This document shows positions 1 through 5,209 of a DNA stretch of 13,894 nucleotides, one piece after another. Origin of the DNA: DATLXU01 sp035575515 (GTDB taxonomy: Bacteria > Acidobacteriota > Blastocatellia > UBA7656); contig DATLXU010000050.1 of assembly GCA_035575515.1 (NCBI GenBank), positions 1 to 13,894 of the forward strand, given 5' to 3'. Position numbers and translations under genes: made by a program. Each line of letters begins with the position of its first letter. Position 1 is the first letter of the stretch. The notes under the pieces were generated by a model. It was not told the origin of the DNA. It made no database searches and saw nothing but the letters and a program-made list of their open reading frames with translations.

Positions 1-140
1 AACGCCGTAACAAAAGCCGAATTCTTCTGCGAGTCGAAAAGTAAGCCGCCCGACCGTGAGCCGGTTGCCTTCGCTCTTGATCCTGTCAACGAGATTGCTG
101 TGATAATCAGCGATGAGTGACGGTCGAATCTCGCCTTTAA
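1..140 (-). pseudogene. ispH: ispH (lytB) N-terminal fragment, 5' end cut off by an IS
   Basis: The minus strand reads open from the IS5 boundary to the window edge and encodes a stretch ending AEEFGFCYGV. FGFCYGV is the IspH N-terminal motif, whose Cys (codon at 10-12) is the first of three ligands of the [4Fe-4S] cluster. IspH (4-hydroxy-3-methylbut-2-enyl diphosphate reductase) makes IPP and DMAPP in the last step of the MEP isoprenoid pathway. The roughly 30 residues before the motif match the N-terminal extension of the long IspH type as I remember it. No ATG, GTG or TTG start is visible in frame between the IS edge and the motif, and codons upstream belong to the IS inverted repeat. The rest of the gene lies left of the window. 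I infer a 5'-truncated copy. The motif identification is firm; whether any product is still made is unknown. Confidence 0.8.
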
Positions 141-997
141 GAGCCTGTTTTGAAACAGGGTGAGACCAGTTGCGACAGGTAAACTGTCATTGCCATGAAC
201 AGAAAAACCTATCGGACTGATCTCACCAATGAGCAGTGGGAACTGCTTAACCCTATGTTACCACCCCCTGCTTCACGCGGGCGAAAGCGCAAAGTCGATT
301 TGCGAGAAGTTCTCAATGCCCTTCTTTACTTGCTACATACGGGCTGCCAGTGGCGCGATCTGCCGCATGATTTCCCGGCCTGGCAAACCGTCTACGGCTA
401 TTTCCGTCGCTTCCAAAAAAGCGGCTTGCTCGAACAAATCAACCAGCGCTTACGTGAGCGGGTCCGCCAACAGGCAGGCTGCAAACGAAGGCCTGCGCGC
501 CGCCATCATTGATTCGCAGACGGTTAAAACGACCGAGGCTGGAGGCGAGCGCGGCTATGATGGCGGCAAGCTGATCAAGGGGCGCAAGCGCCACATTTTA
601 GTCGATACGATTGGCCTCTTGCTGTTGGTCGTCGTCCATAGCGTCGGCATTCAGGATCGGGACGGTGCCAAACTGGTGCTTGAGAAAATCAAAGGGCGCG
701 CGCGCACGCTTGAAGTTGATCTGGGCCTACGGCGGCCAGTTGATCGGTTGGGTCAAAGAGCAATTGCGCAGCGTGCTGGAGATTGTCCGACGGCGCGATG
801 ACGCGGTGGGATTTGAAGTCTTGCCGCGTCGTTGGGTAGTCGAAAGAACGTTAGCTTGGATCAGTCGCTGTCGGCGCTTGAGCAAAGACTACGAAGCGCT
901 AACGGAGACAAGTGAAGCGTATGTCTACCTGGCAATGATCCACTTGATGCTCAAACGCTTGAAACCAGCGGCTTCAAGCTAATTTCAAAACACGCTC
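141..997 (+). mobile_element. IS5-family insertion sequence, decayed
   Basis: An 857-bp element is bounded by inverted repeats. The left end begins GAGCCTGTTTTGAAAC (141-156); the right end, read inwards on the minus strand, begins GAGCGTGTTTTGAAAT (997 to 982), two mismatches in 16. These ends and the size fit the IS5 family (IS427/IS1031-like groups), which duplicate a short TNA target. The adjacent triplets are TAA (138-140) and TTA (998-1000). Both fit TNA but are not identical, so no clean target duplication can be claimed. It may have been lost when the neighbouring IS701-like element arrived or by recombination. The element interrupts ispH on its left and abuts a second IS on its right. 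Confidence 0.85.
195..982 (+). pseudogene. IS5-family DDE transposase, two frameshifts and a lost catalytic Asp
   Basis: Three reading frames in succession add up to one IS5-family transposase. Frame one (195-512) carries the N-terminal helical domain (DLTNEQWELLNPMLPPP, HTGCQWRDLPHDFPAWQTVY). Frame two, from about 480, carries the first catalytic Asp in AAIIDSQTVKTTEAGGERGYDG. Frame three, from about 695, carries WVVERTLAWISRCRRLSKDYE with the catalytic Glu and ends at the TAA at 980-982. The first break lies near 480-487 (GCTGCAAACGAAGG) and the second in a GC-repeat near 693-705. Family members read roughly WADGGYAGQLIGW around the second Asp; here it reads WAYGGQLIGW, so about three codons including that Asp are missing. 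Both breaks shift in the +1 direction and no A-run slippery site was seen, so programmed -1 frameshifting does not explain them. I infer a dead transposase. Confidence 0.85.
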
Positions 998-1015
998 TTA
1001 GCTTGACTTTATCCA

Positions 1016-2371
1016 TCACGCGGCGTAACAAACCGCGTCAGTTAGGCGCTCGAATAATGAGCGCGGGATTTTTATCACGTCGGCCTTTTCCTCCGACGTT
1101 GAAAAATAACAATGACTCCACAATTGCCTGCGAACCATTGCTATTGCATCAGAAAACGTCGGCTCAGTTTTGGCGTACCACGCAGCAGTGCGAACCACTT
1201 TGGCTTCACCCTTCATCAACGCCCCAGTTGTCAATGTGACTATCGAGTACAATCCCATCAATGCAGGCGTGCTGCGCCCGATAGCCAACCAGTTCCACTG
1301 CCGCTGGGTCTCTACTCCCAAATGTGCCCGCGATTCTTCAAAGGTTACTTCCATCCGCCATCTTCGGACAAACCAGCAGACTATTTCTTCAGGCGTGTGA
1401 TCAATGTTGGTAGAGAGCAACGCCTGAGGGTCGAACTTGCCCAAGGGATCACGAATCAGCACCCAGCGTATCAAGACCGGCGCCAACCCAGTGTGATACC
1501 AGACAGCTTTATCTGTGCAGACTTCTACTTCACGACTACCTTCACCATACCAGTTCGTAATCTCAAGAGTAGTCCACTTCCCTCTGCGATCATTGAGCAC
1601 TCCTTTAAGCGTTGGTCGGCGCGCCCCTTTCAGGCGCGGGCGTCCCTTTTGTCCGGGCTTACGTTCGGGTGCCTCGTCATAAAGCGCAGCATCCAACCTC
1701 AGTCGTGTGATGAGACTTGCGCCTTCAAGCGAGCTTACTTGCTTGAGCAAGCTGATGACGGCAAAGCTGCTATCTGCTACAAAAACGACTGTGCGGTTGG
1801 GAAGCCAGCGCACCACCAGTTGAATGATCTGCCAAGCCCTCTCGATCATAGTCTGATGCTTGCGGCCTCGCTGTTTGTAGAAACGCTCACTCGGACACAG
1901 CACTGTAAGGAAAGGCAGCGCCCAGATTCGACCAGCCCAACTGACCTCCGCAAGCAGCATGCAGCAGAGCCAACACAATCCACTGGCTTTGACGAAATGG
2001 GAATGAGACGAGCGAACCGGATCGCGGTAGATGCCTTTAGCAGCTATCTTGTCACCGCGCCGTCGCTCGATAGTATCGTCGAGGCTAAAGACGAGCGGCC
2101 CTGTCGGAGCAAATACCGAAATCAGCAAGCCGAGCAGAAGGCGAGAGGCAGTCAAGGCAGACCATCGGGCTCGATTCAAGACGCGATGGTATGTCTGGGA
2201 GTCATTCTCTTTGCTTCTGCCCATCACGCGCAGGCAAGCGTACTGTTACGGCTTGCCTGTGGTAAGTATAGCTCCAACCAACAAGAGCTTGACGTGCTCA
2301 AAGACCTGTTTGGAGAACAAGGGCGCAAAAGCTACAATGAGATTCATCAGTTCGGCAGGCAGTGTGAGCAT
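1016..2371 (-). pseudogene. IS701-like DDE transposase with one internal stop codon
   Basis: The frame runs from ATG at 2369-2371, preceded by an AGAAAGG ribosome site, to TGA at 1016-1018, which would give 451 residues, a usual length for this family. It starts MLTLPAELMNLIVAFAPLFS and contains FSLDDTIERRRGDKI (first catalytic Asp region), VVFVADSSFAV (second Asp), and RRWRMEVTFEESRAHLG (catalytic Glu). These fit the DDE superfamily endonuclease domain of IS701-type transposases. One TAA at 2246-2248 interrupts it after about 41 codons; translation could only restart at GTG/ATG 2227/2224, giving 402-403 residues without the N-terminus. The four codons at the stop read P-stop-Q-Y where the family reads about R-T-V-T; this is explained by a small inversion (separate entry). 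All three catalytic regions are otherwise intact. Confidence 0.85.
2231..2259. repeat. 9-bp inverted repeat with 11-bp loop that holds the transposase stop codon
   Basis: On the plus strand CAGGCAAGC (2231-2239) and GCTTGCCTG (2251-2259) are perfect inverted repeats around the 11-bp loop GTACTGTTACG (2240-2250). On the coding (minus) strand the loop reads CGTAACAGTAC and creates the TAA stop. If only the loop is flipped, the coding strand reads GGC AAG CGT ACT GTT ACG GCT TGC, that is GKRTVTAC. This is in frame, has no stop, and matches the family sequence around this point as I recall it. The loop therefore appears inverted relative to the ancestral element. Confidence 0.85.
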
Positions 2372-2475
2372 AAAAGACCTTTCTTGGCGGAAAAGTCAAA
2401 AGCTTACATTGTCTGCCGTTGCTTTTTCAAAGATCAATTTGGATAAAGTCGAGCTTAGACTTTCCCATATTGATT

Positions 2476-2991
2476 CTATTCGGGCTTAACCGACACGGGT
2501 TTGCCCGTGGGGCTACCTTTGTAGAGCAGTGTTACTTCCGATACGGTCTTGGGAACCTCGAACAGAAAATCTAGGTCCGTTGTGGGATTTCCTGTGAACA
2601 ACTTAAAACCTTTGCCCTCTTCGTCCGTAATCGCCCAGCCACCGCCCACACTATACCCACGACAAACCACTTTTTCCATCACGTCAACTCTCCTCCCCCT
2701 CACCATCTCCTCGCCAATCTTATACGTTAAGGCGAACTCCTCTGTGGCAAATGCTCCCGGACCTAGCTGGATAACTACTAGAAGCCCCGTTTTCTTTTCT
2801 GGATCCTTCGGGATCCAGGTGTCTCTTCTAGTCATTTCGATTTTTTCAACTCTGCGAGCGGAAATGGCTTTCGGGGTTGCAACTGCCGTCTCGGATTTTT
2901 CTGCCACCTTCTCCTGCGCACTCAAAGGTGAAACTGTCAGGAGAACTGTCAAGATAGCTAATGGCGCGATAGCGAATACTTTTGGCTTCAT
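2476..2991 (-). CDS. secreted hypothetical protein, last visible integron cassette gene
   Basis: About 171 residues from ATG 2989-2991. The protein starts MKPKVFAIAPLAILTVLLTV and continues SPLSAQEK, a classical signal peptide with probable cleavage near SAQ, so export is expected. In-frame alternatives are ATG at 3001-3003 and GTG at 3022-3024. None has a strong ribosome site (AGGA lies only 2 nt before 2991), and I prefer 2991 because the signal peptide then begins directly with K-containing n-region. The mature part is rich in short beta-like segments (KTGLLVVIQLGPGA, FLFEVPKTVSEVTLLYKG), suggesting a beta-sandwich; I recognise no named family. It follows attC site 1 on the minus strand, so it is a cassette gene. 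Its own attC, expected just below 2476, is absent because the IS701-like element begins about 20 bp after the stop. Confidence 0.65.
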   Translation of the reverse strand: MKPKVFAIAPLAILTVLLTVSPLSAQEKVAEKSETAVATPKAISARRVEKIEMTRRDTWIPKDPEKKTGLLVVIQLGPGAFATEEFALTYKIGEEMVRGRRVDVMEKVVCRGYSVGGGWAITDEEGKGFKLFTGNPTTDLDFLFEVPKTVSEVTLLYKGSPTGKPVSVKPE

Positions 2992-3050
2992 GGTCCTACT
3001 CATTTCAGTTTTAGTTTTTCCCACAACATTACTTCGAACTGTATAAAGAC

Positions 3051-3142
3051 GCCTAACGTTGGGGTGATCGGGCGCGGCATATGGTACTTGTGCAATGTTA
3101 GGAGACTTGCTTGCCGCGCTTAGGTCCAGGCCAACGTTAGAC
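3051..3142 (-). repeat. attC-like recombination site 1 (92 bp)
   Basis: Read on the minus strand, the site opens with GTCTAAC (R'' box, RYYYAAC) at 3142-3136 and closes with GTTAGGC (R' box, GTTRRRY) at 3057-3051. Inside, GTTGG and CCAAC extend the outer stem, and GCGCGGC pairs with GCCGCGC as an inner stem with unequal bulged bases between (TAA against GG). It is more diverged from the other three sites than they are from each other. It lies 15 bp beyond the stop of the 3158 gene and before the 2476 gene, as expected for a cassette junction. Confidence 0.65.
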
Positions 3143-3157
3143 GCGGTTCAGGCCATA

Positions 3158-3466
3158 CTACTTCGATAATATAAACTCCTTTACTTCAACGGTGGTGGCT
3201 TTCTTCGTTTCTCCCACCTGCCCTGAAACGGTCGCTTCGTCTTCCTTCCCCTCGTTTTGCACCGTCGTGAAATATGGGCCGCCGGACCTTCTTTGAGTGA
3301 CGAGTATCTCTGCAATCTGGTTAGGAGTACCTTTGCCAGAACCTGCGGCTATGACGGTCCCCTGGCTGAGGGTGAATCCGTCCTTGTTTATCTGCGTTAT
3401 ACCCGACGCAGGAATTGCCCAACGGCCCGCGTAACCGGGCGCGCGAGCCATACTGGAAGAAACCAT
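3158..3466 (-). CDS. small hypothetical cassette protein, start codon uncertain
   Basis: The open frame encodes up to 102 residues and ends in TAG at 3158-3160, 15 bp before attC site 1. The convincing part begins near residue 23 (ITQINKDGFTLSQGTVIAAG) and runs through GGPYFTTVQNEGKEDEATVSG to KATTVEVKEFILSK, which looks like a small soluble beta-rich domain. No ATG, GTG or TTG lies between the end of attC site 2 (3417) and that part. The only usual starts, ATG at 3464-3466 and 3449-3451, sit inside attC site 2 and lack a ribosome site. Either the first 15-20 residues come from the attC sequence, a rare start codon (ATT or ATA) is used, or the cassette lost the 5' end of its gene. I do not recognise a family. 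Confidence 0.5.
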   Translation of the reverse strand: MVSSSMARAPGYAGRWAIPASGITQINKDGFTLSQGTVIAAGSGKGTPNQIAEILVTQRRSGGPYFTTVQNEGKEDEATVSGQVGETKKATTVEVKEFILSK

Positions 3467-3509
3467 GTGAAAGTCGCTTCGCGCGCTCCGGTTGACGCGA
3501 TTGTTAGAT
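3417..3509 (-). repeat. attC recombination site 2 (93 bp)
   Basis: On the minus strand, ATCTAAC (R'', 3509-3503) opens and GTTGGGC (R', 3423-3417) closes the site. The arms pair well: AACCGG-GCGCGCGA on the plus strand at 3435-3448 against the block ending CTCCGGTT at 3493. The plus strand has two unpaired extra bases in one arm, a T (in GCTCC) and a G (in TTGAC). Extrahelical T and G bases in one arm of the folded bottom strand are the known orientation signal of attC sites recognised by IntI. Their position says cassettes here read on the minus strand, which agrees with the genes. The brnA-like stop codon lies inside the R'' box. Confidence 0.85.
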
Positions 3510-3803
3510 GCCGTTTCTCAGCGACATCTCTCTTTTAGCTTCATTAAATGCTACTTCTTCTAATTCAACCCGCTCCTTTATCACCTTTCTCAGCCACTCT
3601 TCAACATTCCTCTCTCTATGTAACTTCGCCAGAAACTCGGCGCGAGCTGCCAACTCGGCTGGTATTGATAATGATGCCAGGCTTGCTCTGCGGACTTGAA
3701 TCGGCTTCTCCCAAGCTGAATCATCTTCAGCTTGTGATTCCACGAGCTTATCAATTTCTTCTTCTGTGAGTTGTTTTCGTGCTTGCTTCCTTGTTGATTT
3801 CAT
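3504..3803 (-). CDS. BrnA/CopG-like antitoxin
   Basis: A 99-residue protein starts MKSTRKQARKQLTEEEIDKL and continues to DDSAWEKPIQVRRASLASLSIPAELAARAEFLAKLHRERNVEEWLRKVIKERVELEEVAF. The charged N-terminal arm followed by a short strand and two helices fits the CopG-type antitoxin family that partners BrnT-like toxins. Such antitoxins neutralise the toxin and repress their own promoter. I chose ATG 3801-3803: AGGA lies 8 nt upstream and the start overlaps the toxin stop as ATGA, a classic coupled arrangement. ATG 3810-3812 would add three residues (MAV). The stop TAA (3504-3506) is contained in the R'' box of attC site 2, a common arrangement in integron cassettes. Toxin-first gene order is typical for BrnT/BrnA. 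Confidence 0.75.
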   Translation of the reverse strand: MKSTRKQARKQLTEEEIDKLVESQAEDDSAWEKPIQVRRASLASLSIPAELAARAEFLAKLHRERNVEEWLRKVIKERVELEEVAFNEAKREMSLRNGI

Positions 3804-4054
3804 AACGGCCATCCTGTGATTATTCGGACAACATCGCCGGGTTTGAGTTGGAAGATAATCTTGAGCCTGCGTCCGCCGAGAGTACTTCCAATAAGTTGAA
3901 AACGGTCTTTGAACTTCTTGTTTCTACGAACTTGGAAGTCTGAAAAGAAGCATTCGACAGCCTCATCAAATGAAATGTGATGTGCCGCGAGTTTGTCATA
4001 CTCGAAGTCATACTCAAAGTCTGAAGGTGTAAAGCTGCTCCATTTGACCACCAC
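3800..4054 (-). CDS. BrnT-like (DUF497) ribonuclease toxin
   Basis: An 84-residue protein reads FEYDKLAAHHISFDEAVECFFSD, then DRFQLIGSTLGGRRLKIIFQL and ends DVVRIITGWPL. The opening FEYD, the HxISFDEA helix, the RFxLIG strand and the RIITG strand fit the BrnT/DUF497 fold, a RelE-like RNase toxin that blocks translation by RNA cleavage. The family role is established knowledge; activity here is inferred. The start is GTG at 4052-4054 (GTG 4049-4051 is also possible); a stop lies three codons upstream, so no longer start exists. FEYD appears twice in a row (FEYDFEYD) from a 12-bp near-duplication. The gene is the first of a cassette of about 680 bp between attC sites 3 and 2 and overlaps the antitoxin start by 4 bp. 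Toxin-antitoxin cassettes are known to stabilise sedentary integron arrays. Confidence 0.75.
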   Translation of the reverse strand: MVVKWSSFTPSDFEYDFEYDKLAAHHISFDEAVECFFSDFQVRRNKKFKDRFQLIGSTLGGRRLKIIFQLKPGDVVRIITGWPL

Positions 4055-4060
4055 TGCATT

Positions 4061-4080
4061 TTACATCGTAGACAATGTAA
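4061..4080 (-). promoter_or_regulatory. palindrome just upstream of the toxin gene, possible antitoxin operator
   Basis: TTACAT and ATGTAA flank 8 bases, and inside them GT and AC also pair, so 16 of 20 positions are symmetric. The site ends 6 bp before the GTG start of the brnT-like gene. BrnA-type antitoxins repress their own operon by binding inverted repeats near the promoter, so this is a good operator candidate. Binding is inferred. Confidence 0.5.
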
Positions 4081-4096
4081 CCGGAAGGCATCTAGC

Positions 4097-4191
4097 GCCC
4101 AAATTAACCGGGCGCGATGACCAGTGATTATAAAGCAAGTCTAGCGATAAAAGCCGCGCTATTCGCGCTCCGGTTGAATGAGTTGTTATGT
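4097..4191 (-). repeat. attC recombination site 3 (95 bp), R' box altered
   Basis: The arms match site 2: TTAACCGGGCGCG (4104-4116) pairs with the arm ending CGCGCTCCGGTTGAA, again with an extra T and an extra G on the plus strand. On the minus strand the R'' box is ACATAAC (4191-4185). The R' box reads TTTGGGC (4103-4097) where site 2 has GTTGGGC, so the invariant G of GTT, whose complement C borders the cleavage point, is changed. The site lies between the 4369 gene and the toxin-antitoxin cassette. Confidence 0.75.
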
Positions 4192-4368
4192 CGCGTCGGT
4201 GTCAACGGCAACGTGTGCTAGCCGTTCGGTTGAAACACCGATTTGATGCGAACTGATCATCGACTGGATCGAGAAGCACAAGACCACTCCCACCACGACT
4301 GACAATAAATGGCGCATCGTGGAAGTGCAGTAGGTTGCGCGAGGAAACGCAGGTGGTTTGGTTCTGGC
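4192..4368. other. gene-free cassette segment with a two-step hairpin and a possible coding remnant
   Basis: This stretch lies between the stop of the 4369 gene and attC site 3, longer than the few bases usual there. CGGTGT (4197-4202) pairs with ACACCG (4235-4240), and inside it AACGGC (4204-4209) pairs with GCCGTT (4221-4226). No T-run follows on either strand. On the plus strand 4252-4332 reads LIIDWIEKHK followed by TTPTTTDNKWRIVEVQ and a TAG. This looks like the C-terminal end of a protein, but an in-frame TGA stands a few codons upstream. It may be a leftover of a deleted gene of opposite orientation. I cannot name a family. Confidence 0.35.
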
Positions 4369-4926
4369 TCAGGGAGCAAGCAGATCCGCGTCGGAGGCGT
4401 TCAATCGTTTAAAGACGACCGCCGTCGTGTTCAGTGGCAGCAGTGTGCCAGCAGTGGGATCGGTCGGGTCCTCCGTGGGCGTATAGCGCCTTCGCCTAAA
4501 CGCGGTCCGCGTCAGGGTGTTGTCGTCAGTGATCGTAAAGAGATAGGTGTCCCTGAAAGTTCGCCAAAGGGCGATGTCGTTCAGGCCGTTAACGGTGGTC
4601 GGCAGATAGAATCCGTGGATCAGGTTGACGACCAAGTTGTCATCGGAGCGGCACGTCCAGCTTCCGATGTTAGCGGTGCCGGTTCCAACCGTCATGGTGT
4701 AATCCGGAAAGCCTGTAAAAAACAGGCTCGCTGTGCCGTCGCTGTGCAGCGTAAGTTGTAAGACATAGCTGTGAAGGACAGATCCGTCTCCGAAAATGTC
4801 CCGATTCAGTTGGGCACTCGTGTATGAGCCGACGAAGTTTCCTTTTTTACATTTGTCCCCGGCAAACGCCGGCGTAGCGACAAATACAAACAGGACGATA
4901 AGGGTAAGTGCGATCTTCTTGAACAT
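4369..4926 (-). CDS. secreted hypothetical protein, integron cassette gene
   Basis: 185 residues from ATG 4924-4926, with GGAGGAATT about 9 nt upstream. The N-terminus MFKKIALTLIVLFVFVATPA ending FAG is a clear signal peptide with an A-x-A type cleavage site, so the product is exported. The mature protein reads GNFVGSYTSAQLNRDIFGDGSVLHSYVLQLTLHSDGTASLFFTG (a lipocalin- or META-like start of strands, without a firm match). It has two Cys (after GDK and in SWTC) that could form a disulfide and an Arg-rich stretch FRRRRY. I recognise no named family. The gene is in a cassette of about 980 bp between attC sites 4 and 3. It has its own promoter candidate, unusual because most cassettes lack one. 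Confidence 0.75.
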   Translation of the reverse strand: MFKKIALTLIVLFVFVATPAFAGDKCKKGNFVGSYTSAQLNRDIFGDGSVLHSYVLQLTLHSDGTASLFFTGFPDYTMTVGTGTANIGSWTCRSDDNLVVNLIHGFYLPTTVNGLNDIALWRTFRDTYLFTITDDNTLTRTAFRRRRYTPTEDPTDPTAGTLLPLNTTAVVFKRLNASDADLLAP

Positions 4927-4978
4927 CGTTTAATTCCTCCGCAATATTTTTGGTTTTCCTTGGTGTTGAATGCCGCGC

Positions 4979-5009
4979 ATTATATACATCAACGTTCTCT
5001 TTTTCTCAA
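4979..5009 (-). promoter_or_regulatory. candidate sigma-70-type promoter for the 4369 cassette gene
   Basis: On the minus strand TATAAT (4984-4979) is a perfect -10 hexamer and TTGAGA (5009-5004) a near-consensus -35. The spacer is 19 bp, longer than the ideal 17; an overlapping TATATA would give 17. It sits about 55 bp before the start codon, within an AT-rich leader between attC site 4 and the gene. Inferred from sequence only. Confidence 0.45.
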
Positions 5010-5074
5010 TGGATAATGGATATCTGTCGCGGAGACTCTTTCAAGCTAATGCTTGCCTAAGTATAATCGAAGCG

Positions 5075-5166
5075 ACATAACGCCTCGCGTGACCGGGCGC
5101 GCGAACGGCGCTGAAGGAACGATGAGACACTCGCTTCGCGCGCTCCAGTCCACGCGATTGTTAGGC
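5075..5166 (-). repeat. attC recombination site 4 (92 bp)
   Basis: On the minus strand GCCTAAC (R'', 5166-5160) opens and GTTATGT (R', 5081-5075) closes the site. Arms pair as in sites 2 and 3: GACCGGGCGCGCGA on the plus strand against TCGCGCGCTCCAGTC, with one extra T in GCTCC and one mismatch. The apical region differs from the other sites, as is normal for attC. The closing GTTATGT is complementary to the R'' ACATAAC of site 3, consistent with one cassette lying between them. It is 44 bp beyond the stop of the 5210 gene. Confidence 0.8.
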
Positions 5167-5209
5167 CGACTTTCAAGCAAGGGTTTCGTTCCAGAATTTC
5201 CTCTGCTTC

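Larger units (their letters stand above)
1001..2454 (-). mobile_element. IS701-like insertion sequence
   Basis: A 1,454-bp element carries imperfect 14-bp inverted repeats: GCTTGACTTTATCC at 1001-1014 and, read from the other end, GCTCGACTTTATCC (2454 to 2441), one mismatch. TTAG occurs at 998-1001 and again at 2455-2458. This fits the 4-bp YTAR target described for IS701 elements, although the two copies are offset by one base relative to the repeats, so the exact end is uncertain by 1 bp. It carries a single transposase gene on the minus strand. Its left end touches the IS5 element and its right end lies about 20 bp beyond the stop of the last visible cassette gene. Family assignment rests on the transposase. 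Confidence 0.8.

Noticed and set aside
195..982. Programmed ribosomal frameshifting in the IS5 transposase
   Set aside because: Both frame changes are +1 rather than -1, no slippery A-run was seen, and the catalytic Asp region is also deleted. Decay is simpler.
1112..2446. A long plus-strand open frame of 444 codons
   Set aside because: It lies opposite the IS701 transposase and its protein has no recognisable pattern, while the minus strand has the catalytic DDE regions. It is an antisense shadow.
4197..4240. The nested hairpin as a fifth attC site
   Set aside because: Its ends lack the RYYYAAC and GTTRRRY boxes, it is only 44 bp long, and its sequence does not match the arms of sites 2-4.
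4309..4761. A plus-strand open frame of 150 codons
   Set aside because: It overlaps the secreted-protein gene on the minus strand, which has a signal peptide, ribosome site and promoter candidate.
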